In this document: positions 40,828 to 49,375 of the stretch, piece by piece
Layout: every line of letters begins with the position of its first letter
How positions within the stretch are numbered: position 1 is the stretch's first letter
Source of the DNA: Bacteroidales bacterium
Lineage (GTDB): Bacteria > Bacteroidota > Bacteroidia > Bacteroidales > F082
Assembly (NCBI GenBank): GCA_023229245.1
Contig: JALNZU010000002.1
Location: forward strand, 1 to 64,000
Reading direction: 5' to 3'
DNA: 64,000 bases
Position numbers and translations under genes: made by a program
The notes under the pieces: generated by a model
What the model saw: only the letters and a program-made list of their open reading frames with translations
What the model was told of the DNA's origin: nothing
Databases searched by the model: none

Positions 40828-43659
40828 ATGGGTCACACTTCCGAACAGGCATATATTCACATCCGAAATGCACGGGTTAACAATCTTAAAAACCTGAGTA
40901 TTTCCCTTGAGCGTAACAAACTGATTGTCATCACCGGCTTATCGGGCTCGGGAAAATCATCATTAGCCTTCGATACCTTGTTTGCCGAAGGTCAACGCCG
41001 GTACGTTGAAAGCTTGAGTGCCTATGCACGTCAGTTTCTGGGCAGGCTGAACAAGCCCGATGTAGATTCTATTACCGGTCTTTCTCCTGCTATAGCTATC
41101 GAACAAAAGGTTCACTCGCGTAATCCACGTTCTACGGTAGGTACCAGCAGCGAAATATACGAATACCTCAAGTTGTTGTATGCACGCATAGGCCATACAT
41201 ACTCACCCATCAGCGGAAAGCTTGTGCAACGACATCAGGTACAGGATGTAGTGCATTTTATTCTAGAACAAATGCCATCAACCACTGTATTAGTGCTTGC
41301 ACCTATAGAACAAACAAATGGGCGAAGTGCTGCCGAACAGCTTAGCCTGCTTAGGCAGCAAGGGTTTGTACGAGTACTTAAAAATGGGCATATCCATCGC
41401 ATTGATGAACTGCTAGAAAATGGAAAACTCAAAACGATCAACAACTGTATGATCCTCATTGATCGGTTGAGAATTGAAAACGGCGAATCAGACCTTTCAA
41501 GCCGGGCAGCCGATTCGGTTCAGACGGCTTTTTATGAAGGTAAAGGAAGCTGTATCATACAAATCGAACATGAAAGCAGTGTGGCACAGCATCATTTTTC
41601 CGACAAATTCGAAGCAGATGGCATTCACTTCGAGGAACCATCGGTGAATATGTTCACCTTCAACAACCCTTATGGTGCCTGCAAGACCTGCGAAGGATTC
41701 GGCTCAGTGATAGGCATAGACGAAGACCTGGTAATTCCCAACAAAGCACTGTCGGTGTATGACGAAGCTATTGCATGCTGGAAAGGTGAGAAAATGGGCG
41801 AATGGCTACGAAAATTAGTAGCCAACGCACATCGGTTCGACTTCCCTATACATAAGCCCTATTATGCACTGACTAAAGAGCAAAAACAATTGTTATGGAC
41901 TGGTAATGAGTATTTTCATGGATTAGATCTGTTTTTCGAACATCTTCAGGAGCAAAGCTATAAGATTCAGTATAGAGTTATGTTGTCGCGCTACAGAGGC
42001 AAGACCTTATGCCCTGAATGCAAAGGTACCAAGCTAAGAAAGGATGCTTCATATGTACAGCTAACCGGTAAAACCATAGTTGATTTGGTGCAGATGCCAT
42101 TGCAGGAGTTGTACGAGTTTTTTCAACAAATTTCGCTTAGCGAGCATGACCGCATCATTGCAAAACGTCTGCTCATCGAGATCACCAATAGGTTGTCGTT
42201 TTTACTTGATGTCGGTTTAGGCTATCTCACCCTCAACCGCAATGCCAACAGCCTGTCGGGTGGTGAATCGCAGCGGATCAATCTGGCTACTTCATTAGGA
42301 AGCAGCCTTGTAGGTGCTACTTATATTTTAGACGAACCCAGCATAGGGCTTCATGCACGAGACACCCAAAGACTTATTAAGGCACTGAAAAAGCTGCGCG
42401 ATATTGGTAACACAGTGATCATAGTAGAGCATGATGAAGAGATCATCCGAGCTGCCGACCAGATCATCGACATAGGCCCCTTAGCTGGCAGTCAGGGTGG
42501 TGAATTAGTATTTCAGGGGAAGCTGAATGAGTTAGTATTAAACCAACAATCTCTAACGGCTAAATACCTGACCGGTGAACTGAATATTCCACTACCTGAA
42601 AAGCCACGTCGCTGGCGTAACTTTATTGAGATCGTAGGTGCTACAGAAAACAACTTAAAAAATTTAGATGTAAAAATACCATTGGAAGTGTTGACGGTGA
42701 TCACCGGTGTAAGTGGTTCAGGCAAATCTTCTTTAGTTCGGAACATAGTTTATCCGGCCTTGAGCAAACTATTGGGTAATCATGCAGGACATAGCGGCAG
42801 CTACGGAGAGATCAAAGGTGATCTGCACCGTATTAAACAAGTAGAGATGATCGATCAAAACCCTATTGGCCGGTCTTCACGGTCTAATCCGGTAACTTAT
42901 ATTAAAGCATTCGACGAGATACGTACCCTGTTTTCTGAGCTTAAGCTATCTAAAGCAAGAAGGTATAAGCCTGGCTATTTTTCGTTTAACATTGCTGGTG
43001 GCCGATGTGATGCATGCGAGGGAGAAGGTGTGATAAAGATCGAAATGCAATTTATGGCTGATGTGTACTTAGAATGTGATGTATGTCATGGAAAACGGTT
43101 CAAAGAGGAGGTTTTAGACGTTAAATTCAATCAAAAAACCATAGCGGATATATTGGAGATGACTATAGACGAAGCTATAGAGTTTTTCACAACACACAAA
43201 AGCTATTCAGCTCATTGTCAGCGAATAGTACAAAAGCTGCTACCATTGCAGCAAGTCGGCCTGGGGTATCTGCGGATGGGGCAGTCGTCAACGACCTTGA
43301 GCGGTGGTGAAGCGCAGCGGATAAAGTTGGCTTTCTTCTTAAGCAAAGGACAATCGGATCATCCTGCCTTGTTTATTTTTGATGAACCTACTACAGGGCT
43401 ACATTTTCACGACATCAGCAAGCTGTTAGAAGCTTTTACTGCCTTACTCGAAAACGGACACAGCATAGTAGTTATTGAACATAATCCTGAAATCATCAAA
43501 TCAGCCGACTGGATTATTGACTTAGGCCCTGAAGGAGGTGATGCGGGCGGTTATATTGTTTTTGAAGGAACACCTAAAAATCTGGTAAATTCTACCGGAT
43601 CATATACTGCTAAAGCTTTAGCAGGCAAATTAGTAGCTATGGGAAAGAATAATAGTTAA
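40828..43659 (+). CDS. uvrA: Excinuclease ABC subunit A
   Basis: DNA-damage recognition ATPase of nucleotide excision repair, working with UvrB. The 943 residues hold two ABC ATPase modules. The first has Walker A GLSGSGKSS near residue 40 and signature LSGGESQR; the second has GVSGSGKSS near 630 and LSGGEAQR. The zinc modules are CKTCEGFG with CPECKGTKL, and CDACEGEG with CDVCHGKR. FSFNIAGGRCDACEG is a strong UvrA marker. It has its own promoter and no co-directional partner within 100 bases. Confidence 0.95.
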   Translation: MGHTSEQAYIHIRNARVNNLKNLSISLERNKLIVITGLSGSGKSSLAFDTLFAEGQRRYVESLSAYARQFLGRLNKPDVDSITGLSPAIAIEQKVHSRNPRSTVGTSSEIYEYLKLLYARIGHTYSPISGKLVQRHQVQDVVHFILEQMPSTTVLVLAPIEQTNGRSAAEQLSLLRQQGFVRVLKNGHIHRIDELLENGKLKTINNCMILIDRLRIENGESDLSSRAADSVQTAFYEGKGSCIIQIEHESSVAQHHFSDKFEADGIHFEEPSVNMFTFNNPYGACKTCEGFGSVIGIDEDLVIPNKALSVYDEAIACWKGEKMGEWLRKLVANAHRFDFPIHKPYYALTKEQKQLLWTGNEYFHGLDLFFEHLQEQSYKIQYRVMLSRYRGKTLCPECKGTKLRKDASYVQLTGKTIVDLVQMPLQELYEFFQQISLSEHDRIIAKRLLIEITNRLSFLLDVGLGYLTLNRNANSLSGGESQRINLATSLGSSLVGATYILDEPSIGLHARDTQRLIKALKKLRDIGNTVIIVEHDEEIIRAADQIIDIGPLAGSQGGELVFQGKLNELVLNQQSLTAKYLTGELNIPLPEKPRRWRNFIEIVGATENNLKNLDVKIPLEVLTVITGVSGSGKSSLVRNIVYPALSKLLGNHAGHSGSYGEIKGDLHRIKQVEMIDQNPIGRSSRSNPVTYIKAFDEIRTLFSELKLSKARRYKPGYFSFNIAGGRCDACEGEGVIKIEMQFMADVYLECDVCHGKRFKEEVLDVKFNQKTIADILEMTIDEAIEFFTTHKSYSAHCQRIVQKLLPLQQVGLGYLRMGQSSTTLSGGEAQRIKLAFFLSKGQSDHPALFIFDEPTTGLHFHDISKLLEAFTALLENGHSIVVIEHNPEIIKSADWIIDLGPEGGDAGGYIVFEGTPKNLVNSTGSYTAKALAGKLVAMGKNNS

Positions 43660-43779
43660 AAGTTATTAATTAGATAGATTACAGGGATATTTTAGGAAAT
43701 TACGTCCGCTTTTTCAGTATATTCGCTGCATAAAAACATCTATTTTCAATCCATTCATTAATAACTAAACTATTCAACT

Positions 43780-44889
43780 ATGCGCTTTTTCATACCATTA
43801 ATTATTATCGCTTTTGCATGGACTTCATGCGTCAATCAAAGTCGTCAGGGCGGCGATGAACAGGAGCAGGCAAATCAGGAAGAAATTAGTCCTATTCATT
43901 TTGAGCAGGAAACTCATTTTGCCACTCTCAAGCAGCTCACCTTCGGCGGCGATAATGCAGAAGCTTACTTTAGTTTCAACAGTGAAATGATCGTTTTTCA
44001 ATCTAACAATCCTGCATGGTCGTTGGAATGCGATCAGATATTTTATACCCCATTAGATGGAGCCGATATGGGTAATACCATGCCACAAATGATCAGTACA
44101 GGTCTTGGCCGTACCACTTGTTCCTTTTTTATGCCAGGTGATACGACTATCTTATACGCTTCGACTCATTTAGGTGGTGACGATTGCCCTCCTGTCCCCG
44201 AGCCACGTGCCGATGGAAAATATGTATGGCCAATTTATAAAGACTATGACATTTTTGTAGCCGATCTTCAAGGAAATATCATTGATACCTTGACCAATCG
44301 CGAAGGCTATGATGCTGAAGCTACCGTGTCTCCCAGAGGCGACAAGATAGTATTTACCTCCGATCGTAGTGGTGATTTAGAGCTTTATACTATGGATATC
44401 GACGGTAGTAACGTCAAGCAGATCACACATGACTTAGGCTACGACGGTGGTGCTTTTTTCTCACCCGATGGAAGTAAGCTCGTTTTCAGAGCCTCACGCT
44501 TAGAGACCGTTGAAGAGCAGGAAGAATACAAGCAATTACTTGGAGAAGGATTAGTGATGCCTACCAATATGGAAATTTTTGTATGCGATGTGGATGGCTC
44601 TAACCTGACACAAGTTACCCACCTTGGAAAAGCTAACTGGGCACCTTTCTTTCACCCTTCAGGTGAAAAGATACTCTTCAGTTCAAACCACCACAGCGAG
44701 AGAGGATTTCAATTCAATATCTTCATGATCAACTTAGATGGTACTGGCTTAAAGCAGATCACCTTTGACAACACCTTCGACTCCTTTCCAATGTTTTCGT
44801 ATGACGGGAAAAAACTGGCATTTTCAAGCAACCGTAACAACGGAGGCACACACGACACTAATATTTTCATAGCCGATTGGGTTGACTAA
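43780..44889 (+). CDS. TolB-like beta-propeller lipoprotein (PD40 repeats)
   Basis: A 369-residue exported lipoprotein. The signal peptide ends at lipobox WTSC with the cysteine near residue 17. The rest is a beta-propeller built of PD40/WD40-like blades, with repeats such as VSPRGDKIVFTSDRSGDLEL, DPDGSKLVF-like FSPDGSKLVFRAS and FHPSGEKILFSSN, and DIDGSNVKQIT-type connectors. Such propellers serve as binding platforms in the periplasm; no catalytic domain is attached. It ends just before a strong bidirectional terminator. Confidence 0.85.
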   Translation: MRFFIPLIIIAFAWTSCVNQSRQGGDEQEQANQEEISPIHFEQETHFATLKQLTFGGDNAEAYFSFNSEMIVFQSNNPAWSLECDQIFYTPLDGADMGNTMPQMISTGLGRTTCSFFMPGDTTILYASTHLGGDDCPPVPEPRADGKYVWPIYKDYDIFVADLQGNIIDTLTNREGYDAEATVSPRGDKIVFTSDRSGDLELYTMDIDGSNVKQITHDLGYDGGAFFSPDGSKLVFRASRLETVEEQEEYKQLLGEGLVMPTNMEIFVCDVDGSNLTQVTHLGKANWAPFFHPSGEKILFSSNHHSERGFQFNIFMINLDGTGLKQITFDNTFDSFPMFSYDGKKLAFSSNRNNGGTHDTNIFIADWVD

Positions 44890-44901
44890 GCCATCGCTCT
44901 C

Positions 44902-44946
44902 AAAAAAAACAGCTGCTTTCTTTGTATAGTAAGCAGCTGTTTTTTT
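44902..44946. terminator. Bidirectional Rho-independent terminator
   Basis: ACAGCTGCTT (44909-44918) pairs with AAGCAGCTGT (44931-44940). An A run on one side and a T run on the other extend the stem, so it works in both directions. It separates the propeller lipoprotein gene (plus) from rplT (minus). Confidence 0.9.
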
Positions 44947-44960
44947 GTGGTATTTATAGC

Positions 44961-45305
44961 TTATTGAAGCTGTTGTACGATTGCTTTAAAAGCTTCCGGA
45001 TTGTTCAGTGCTAAGTCGGCCAGTACTTTACGGTTGATTTGAATATTGCTTTTATTCAATTTTCCTATTAACACGCTGTACGACATACCATATTGTCTTG
45101 CGGCGGCGTTGATACGCATGATCCATAATGAGCGGAAATAGCGTTTTTTGGTTTTCCGGTCGCGGTAGGCGTATAACTGTCCTTTCTCATAGGCGTTTTT
45201 AGCTACTGTCCAGACATTTTTCCTTCGTCCAAACTGTCCTTTTGTTTGCTTAAGGATTTTTTTCCTTCTGGCTTTTGAGGCTACTGAATTTACTGATCTT
45301 GACAT
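44961..45305 (-). CDS. rplT: 50S ribosomal protein L20
   Basis: Assembly protein of the large ribosomal subunit. The 114 residues match L20 throughout: N-terminal KARRKKILKQTKGQFGRRKN, then YAYRDRKTKKRYFRSLWIMR and INAAARQYGMSY. It is the last gene of the thrS-infC-rpmI-rplT operon, followed by the shared terminator. In other bacteria L20 represses translation of its own operon; a control structure was not identified here. Confidence 0.97.
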   Translation of the reverse strand: MSRSVNSVASKARRKKILKQTKGQFGRRKNVWTVAKNAYEKGQLYAYRDRKTKKRYFRSLWIMRINAAARQYGMSYSVLIGKLNKSNIQINRKVLADLALNNPEAFKAIVQQLQ

Positions 45306-45386
45306 TTTTTTTTGAATTGTTCATCATAGCGCCCCATCTATGGGAACTTGGAAGCTATGACAAAATTTGACAATAATTAAATTAGA

Positions 45387-45575
45387 CTAAAGCATTTCGC
45401 GTATATTTTTCTCATCTGCTTTTGAAACCAGACCGCTATAGGTAAGATTTCGTTTGCGTTTTGTTGATTTCTTAGTCAGTATATGACTTTTGTACGCATG
45501 CTTTCTTTTAATTTTACCGGTTCCTGTAAACTTGAATCGTTTTTTAGCTCCGGATTTTGTTTTCATTTTAGGCAT
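45387..45575 (-). CDS. rpmI: 50S ribosomal protein L35
   Basis: Small basic protein of 62 residues with the L35 signature MPKMKTKSGAKKRFKFTGTG and a basic KIKRKHAYKSHILTKKS stretch. It lies between infC and rplT with gaps of 29 and 81 bases, the standard order. Confidence 0.96.
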   Translation of the reverse strand: MPKMKTKSGAKKRFKFTGTGKIKRKHAYKSHILTKKSTKRKRNLTYSGLVSKADEKNIREML

Positions 45576-45604
45576 TACAACTATTTATTAAATGTTTATG
45601 TAAG

Positions 45605-46162
45605 TTACTTTTTCGGTGCGATAATCATGATCATTCTTTTTCCTTCTAATTTAGGAAGGTTTTCTACTTTTCCATATTCTTCAAGTTCTTGTGCAAATTT
45701 CAGCATGATCAATTCTCCCTGATCTTTATACACTATTGAGCGACCTCTGAAGAACACTTCTACTTTTACTTTAGCTCCTTCTTCTAAAAATTTGATGGCA
45801 TGCTTGAGTTTAAACTCAAAATCATGGTCATCGGTATTAGGTCCTAACCTGATTTCTTTCACTACTATTTTAGCCGACTTGGCTTTAATTTCTTTTTGTT
45901 TCTTCTTTTGTTCAAACAGAAACTTTTTATAATCCAGCACACGGCAAACCGGAGGATTTGCGTTAGGTGAAATTTCAACCAGATCAAGTCCCATAGATTC
46001 AGCTATTGCCAGTGCTTCACGAATTGGGACAATTTGTGTCTCAATTCCTTCACCTACTATGCGAACTATGGGTGAATTAATTCTTTCATTGATAGAATGT
46101 GGGTCTTCTTTTTTTTGGAATCCTCGCCTTGGGCTTCGTCCTCTACCTCTACTTTGTGCTAT
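45605..46162 (-). CDS. infC: Translation initiation factor IF-3, AUA start codon
   Basis: IF-3 binds the 30S subunit and checks the start codon and initiator tRNA. Full-length IF-3 needs an N-terminal domain, and the frame upstream of the first ATG (45994) encodes it: SINERINSPIVRIVGEGIE, IVPIREALAIAES, then MGLDLVEISPNANPPVCRV. The frame reaches an ATA codon at 46160-46162, preceded at eight bases by AAGGAGG. Starting there gives 185 residues with a basic head (AQSRGRGRSPRRGFQKK). Non-AUG starts on infC (AUU, AUC, AUA) allow IF-3 to limit its own synthesis. The ATA is the only plausible start. The downstream ATG would delete about 56 residues. Confidence 0.9.
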   Translation of the reverse strand: MAQSRGRGRSPRRGFQKKEDPHSINERINSPIVRIVGEGIETQIVPIREALAIAESMGLDLVEISPNANPPVCRVLDYKKFLFEQKKKQKEIKAKSAKIVVKEIRLGPNTDDHDFEFKLKHAIKFLEEGAKVKVEVFFRGRSIVYKDQGELIMLKFAQELEEYGKVENLPKLEGKRMIMIIAPKK

Positions 46163-46170
46163 AGTTTTGT

Positions 46171-46177
46171 CCTCCTT
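46171..46177 (-). promoter_or_regulatory. Perfect Shine-Dalgarno of infC
   Basis: The minus strand reads AAGGAGG, eight bases before the ATA start. Perfect Shine-Dalgarno sequences are rare in Bacteroidota and none comparable precedes the other genes checked here. It fixes the infC start. Confidence 0.85.
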
Positions 46178-46214
46178 ACTAAATTAGTAAATACTATATT
46201 GTGATTATATAAAC

Positions 46215-48149
46215 TTATTTTTCTATCTGTGTTACTTCTGTTTGAATGCGTGTCGCAAATTCCTCTATGGTCATAGTACCTATATCGCCTTGTTGATGTT
46301 TACGTACTGATAGGATATTTTCTGATTCTTCTTTTTCACCTACTATCAGCATATAAGGTATTTTTTTCAATTCGGCATCTCGTATTTTACGTCCTGTCTT
46401 CTCATTTCTTTCATCAATGAAGCTGCGAATATCGGAATTTTGCAGAAAATGATACACTTTTTGTGCATAATTCAGGTATTTTTCACTTATAGGCAGTATG
46501 ATAACCTGTTCGGGTGCAAGCCATAAAGGAAAATTTCCGGCTAAGTGCTCTATCAATACAGCTACAAAACGTTCCATTGAGCCAAATGGCGCACGATGGA
46601 TCATCACCGGACGATGTTTCTCGTTATCACTTCCGATATAGCTCAAATCAAATCGCTCGGGTAAATTATAATCAACTTGAATAGTACCCAACTGCCATTT
46701 TCTTCCTAATGCATCGCGTACCATGAAATCCATCTTAGGGCCGTAGAATGCTGCTTCTCCCTCTACTACCACAAAATCTAACTGCTCTTCTTCGGCTACT
46801 TCCATAATAGCCGCTTCAGCTTTCTCCCAGTTTTCATCCGAGCCAATGTATTTTGATGGATCAAGCGGATCACGTATAGAAATCTGTGTGATAAAATCTT
46901 TGAAATCCAATGCCTTAAAGATACGCATAATAATTTTTATCACCGCTTTAAATTCTGATTTTATCTGATCAGGAGTGCAGAAGATATGGGCATCGTCTTG
47001 TGTAAAACCTCTGACACGTGTCAGCCCATGCAACTCACCACTTTGTTCATACCTATACACCGTACCAAACTCGGCCAGGCGTATTGGCAAGTCTTTATAT
47101 GAACGGGGCTTTGAACTGTAAATTTCGCAATGATGCGGGCAGTTCATGGGCTTCAGGAAGAATGCCTCCCCTTCGACAGGTGTGGTAATAGGTCTGAAGG
47201 AATCTACTCCATATTTTTCGTAATGACCGGAAGTTTTGTACAGGTTCACATTTGCAATATGAGGTGTTATAACCGGTTGATATCCTGCTTCACGCTGTAC
47301 TTTCCGCAGAAAGTTTTCCAAGCGTTCGCGTAACTCAGCACCTTTAGGTAACCAAAGCGGCAATCCTGAACCAACACGCTGTGAGAAAGTAAACAACTCT
47401 AACTCTTTACCTAATTTGCGATGATCGCGTTTTTTGGCTTCTTCCAATAATACTAAATATTCCTCAAGCTCTTTAGCTTTTGGAAAGCTGATACCATACA
47501 CCCTTGTCAACTGCTTGCGCTTCTCATCACCTCTCCAGTAGGCACCTGCAATACTGGTCAACTTGATAGCTTTGATAAAACCCGTGTCGGGCAAATGCGG
47601 CCCCCTACACAAATCAGTAAAAGTACCGCTCTTGTATAAACTTATCTGACCGTCTTCCAACTCGCTGATCAACTCTAATTTATACTCATCATCTTTTTCG
47701 GTGAAATAACGTATTGCTTCTTCTTTGCTCACTTCCTGACGAACAAATACCTGTTTTTCTCTTGCCAATTGAAGCATTCGCTTCTCTATTTCAACTAAGT
47801 CTGCTTCGGTAAGTACGGTATCACCAGTGTCTATATCATAATAAAAACCATTTTCTATATCGGGTCCTATTCCAAATTTAGTACCTGGGTAAAGCTGTTC
47901 TATGGCTTCAGCCATCAGATGTGCGGATGAATGCCAGAAGGTAGCTTTACCTTCCGGATCATTCCATGTAAGAAGCTGAACATGAGCATCCTGATTTATC
48001 TTACGGCTAAGATCCCACACCTGATCGTTCACTTTGGCCGATACAACTTGTCGAGCCAAACCTTCGCTGATGCTTCTAGCGATCTCATAAGCTGTAACCC
48101 CAGATGGATACTGCCTGGTACTATTATCCGGCAGTGTAATTGTGATCAT
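46215..48149 (-). CDS. thrS: Threonyl-tRNA synthetase
   Basis: Class II aminoacyl-tRNA synthetase that charges tRNA-Thr. The 644 residues hold the TGS domain (1-60), the editing domain (HSSAHLMAEAIEQLYPGTKF, then YWRGDEKRKQLTRVYG), the catalytic core with the zinc site (MNCPHHCEIY), motif 2 (EFGTVYRYEQSGELHGLTRVRGFTQDD, cut here in two halves by the loop) and motif 3 (IHRAPFGSMERF), and the anticodon-binding domain. It is the first gene of the thrS-infC-rpmI-rplT operon, with its own -7 element 28 bases upstream. No T-box leader is present. Confidence 0.96.
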   Translation of the reverse strand: MITITLPDNSTRQYPSGVTAYEIARSISEGLARQVVSAKVNDQVWDLSRKINQDAHVQLLTWNDPEGKATFWHSSAHLMAEAIEQLYPGTKFGIGPDIENGFYYDIDTGDTVLTEADLVEIEKRMLQLAREKQVFVRQEVSKEEAIRYFTEKDDEYKLELISELEDGQISLYKSGTFTDLCRGPHLPDTGFIKAIKLTSIAGAYWRGDEKRKQLTRVYGISFPKAKELEEYLVLLEEAKKRDHRKLGKELELFTFSQRVGSGLPLWLPKGAELRERLENFLRKVQREAGYQPVITPHIANVNLYKTSGHYEKYGVDSFRPITTPVEGEAFFLKPMNCPHHCEIYSSKPRSYKDLPIRLAEFGTVYRYEQSGELHGLTRVRGFTQDDAHIFCTPDQIKSEFKAVIKIIMRIFKALDFKDFITQISIRDPLDPSKYIGSDENWEKAEAAIMEVAEEEQLDFVVVEGEAAFYGPKMDFMVRDALGRKWQLGTIQVDYNLPERFDLSYIGSDNEKHRPVMIHRAPFGSMERFVAVLIEHLAGNFPLWLAPEQVIILPISEKYLNYAQKVYHFLQNSDIRSFIDERNEKTGRKIRDAELKKIPYMLIVGEKEESENILSVRKHQQGDIGTMTIEEFATRIQTEVTQIEK

Positions 48150-48176
48150 TCAATTGAATTTTTATAAAAACGGCTG

Positions 48177-48184
48177 CAAAAATA
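48177..48184 (-). promoter_or_regulatory. -7 element of the thrS operon
   Basis: The minus strand reads TATTTTTG, matching TAnnTTTG, 28 bases before the thrS ATG. A seven-base inverted repeat (CTATGTT/AACATAG at 48191-48210) lies directly upstream, where it could be an operator. Confidence 0.55.
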
Positions 48185-48652
48185 CAAAATCTATGTTAAT
48201 AAAAACATAGGAAAGAGGCAGTATTTCAATAGTATGAGGAAAAAAATCGAATCATTAGAAAATTACTACCAAACAAATGCCAACTGCCGAACGTTGGTAT
48301 CATTTCGTTTGAGGTACACATTCAATATGACTTAGCTTGTTTGTAAGCTGAATTTAATCATTCAGAATATAAACGTTGTAATTTTAATATACTGATATAC
48401 AAGGTGTTTAAAGACTCATTACACAATCCCCCAGCTTATAAATAGTTTCTGATCGTGGGCATAAACTATATTACATAGCATTGACGAAGGCAACGGTTCA
48501 TTTCGGGCAGCAGGATTAGTATCTATGTAAATCAATGTTCTTTTACTTACTCAAATCGAATTATTAATTCTAAGAATATGAGGAAGTTGAGAAGTAGATT
48601 GTATTCATTGTACTATGTTATCGCCTTTCATATTCTTTACAAACTCTCGTAC
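48185..48652. other. Intergenic region without a supported gene
   Basis: About 470 AT-rich bases between thrS and the oxidoreductase gene. It contains the inverted repeat at 48191-48210 and a short hairpin (CCAAC/GTTGG at 48280-48297). A roughly 33-codon open stretch without a start occurs on the minus strand near 48430-48530. Nothing can be assigned. Confidence 0.45.
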
Positions 48653-49231
48653 TCAGATTCCTTTAGCACCGTATGTTTCCATTTTCTTCAGCCATCGTAC
48701 TCGTTTGGCTTCATCTAATTCTCGCATTGGCCCTACTGAGCTTATATAAACGGGTTTGATACCACAGAATCCTAATATTCCTTTACGCATCGCCTTATGT
48801 CCTGGTGCCCCTTCTACCCATCGGTAATACCAGCTTGGTTTATCCATAGTCACTACCAATCGGGCTGTCTTTCCGATTAACAGTTTTTCGTGATATTTTC
48901 GGCCGTTTTTATATTTGAATGCAAAACCGGGCAAGAGAGTCCTATCCATAAATCCTTTTAACAGCGCAGGAAAGGTGGTCCACCAGTTTGGGTAAATAAA
49001 CACAAGATGATCAGCCCAGTCAATAAGTTGTTGTGCATGTTGCAGGTCAGGTTCCAATTCTTGTCTCCCTCTATAGCCTTGGCTAAAATTCAGTTCAAAG
49101 TTTAAGTCTCTGAGTATCAATAATTGCACCTGAGAGCCTGCTCCTTGAGCAGCGTTTGCATAAGCATCCGACAGTTGATCGGCAAATGAATCCATAACAG
49201 GATGCGCATGGATGATGAGTATTTTTTTCAT
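48653..49231 (-). CDS. Flavodoxin-fold NAD(P)H dehydrogenase (quinone)
   Basis: FMN- or FAD-dependent two-electron quinone reductase of the NQO1/YwrO/MdaB superfamily. The 192 residues start MKKILIIHAHPVMDSFADQL, with the flavin phosphate loop HAHP, and contain FIYPNWWTTFPALLKGFMDR and GKTARLVVTMDKPSWYY. The ATG at 49231 is chosen; an upstream in-frame start would add 18 residues unlike the family. It lies 91 bases after lon on the same strand. Physiological role (detoxification of quinones) is inferred from the family. Confidence 0.87.
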   Translation of the reverse strand: MKKILIIHAHPVMDSFADQLSDAYANAAQGAGSQVQLLILRDLNFELNFSQGYRGRQELEPDLQHAQQLIDWADHLVFIYPNWWTTFPALLKGFMDRTLLPGFAFKYKNGRKYHEKLLIGKTARLVVTMDKPSWYYRWVEGAPGHKAMRKGILGFCGIKPVYISSVGPMRELDEAKRVRWLKKMETYGAKGI

Positions 49232-49375
49232 CAGTTTAGAATTTTTTATTTTCTGTGTAGCAAGCAGTTCTATAGTTTGAGACAAATAGAACTGCCGGGC
49301 TTTTGTGAGTCTTTAATCATACCTTGTTGTAAAATCATGATTCAAAAGTGTATTTCCAATTCAGGTATGAGTTCT

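Noticed and set aside
48150..48190. T-box or attenuator leader for thrS
   Set aside because: The -7 element lies 28 bases before the start codon, leaving no room for a T-box; no specifier structure is visible.
48430..48530. Open minus-strand stretch of about 33 codons upstream of thrS
   Set aside because: No start codon, no recognisable motif, and that length is expected by chance.
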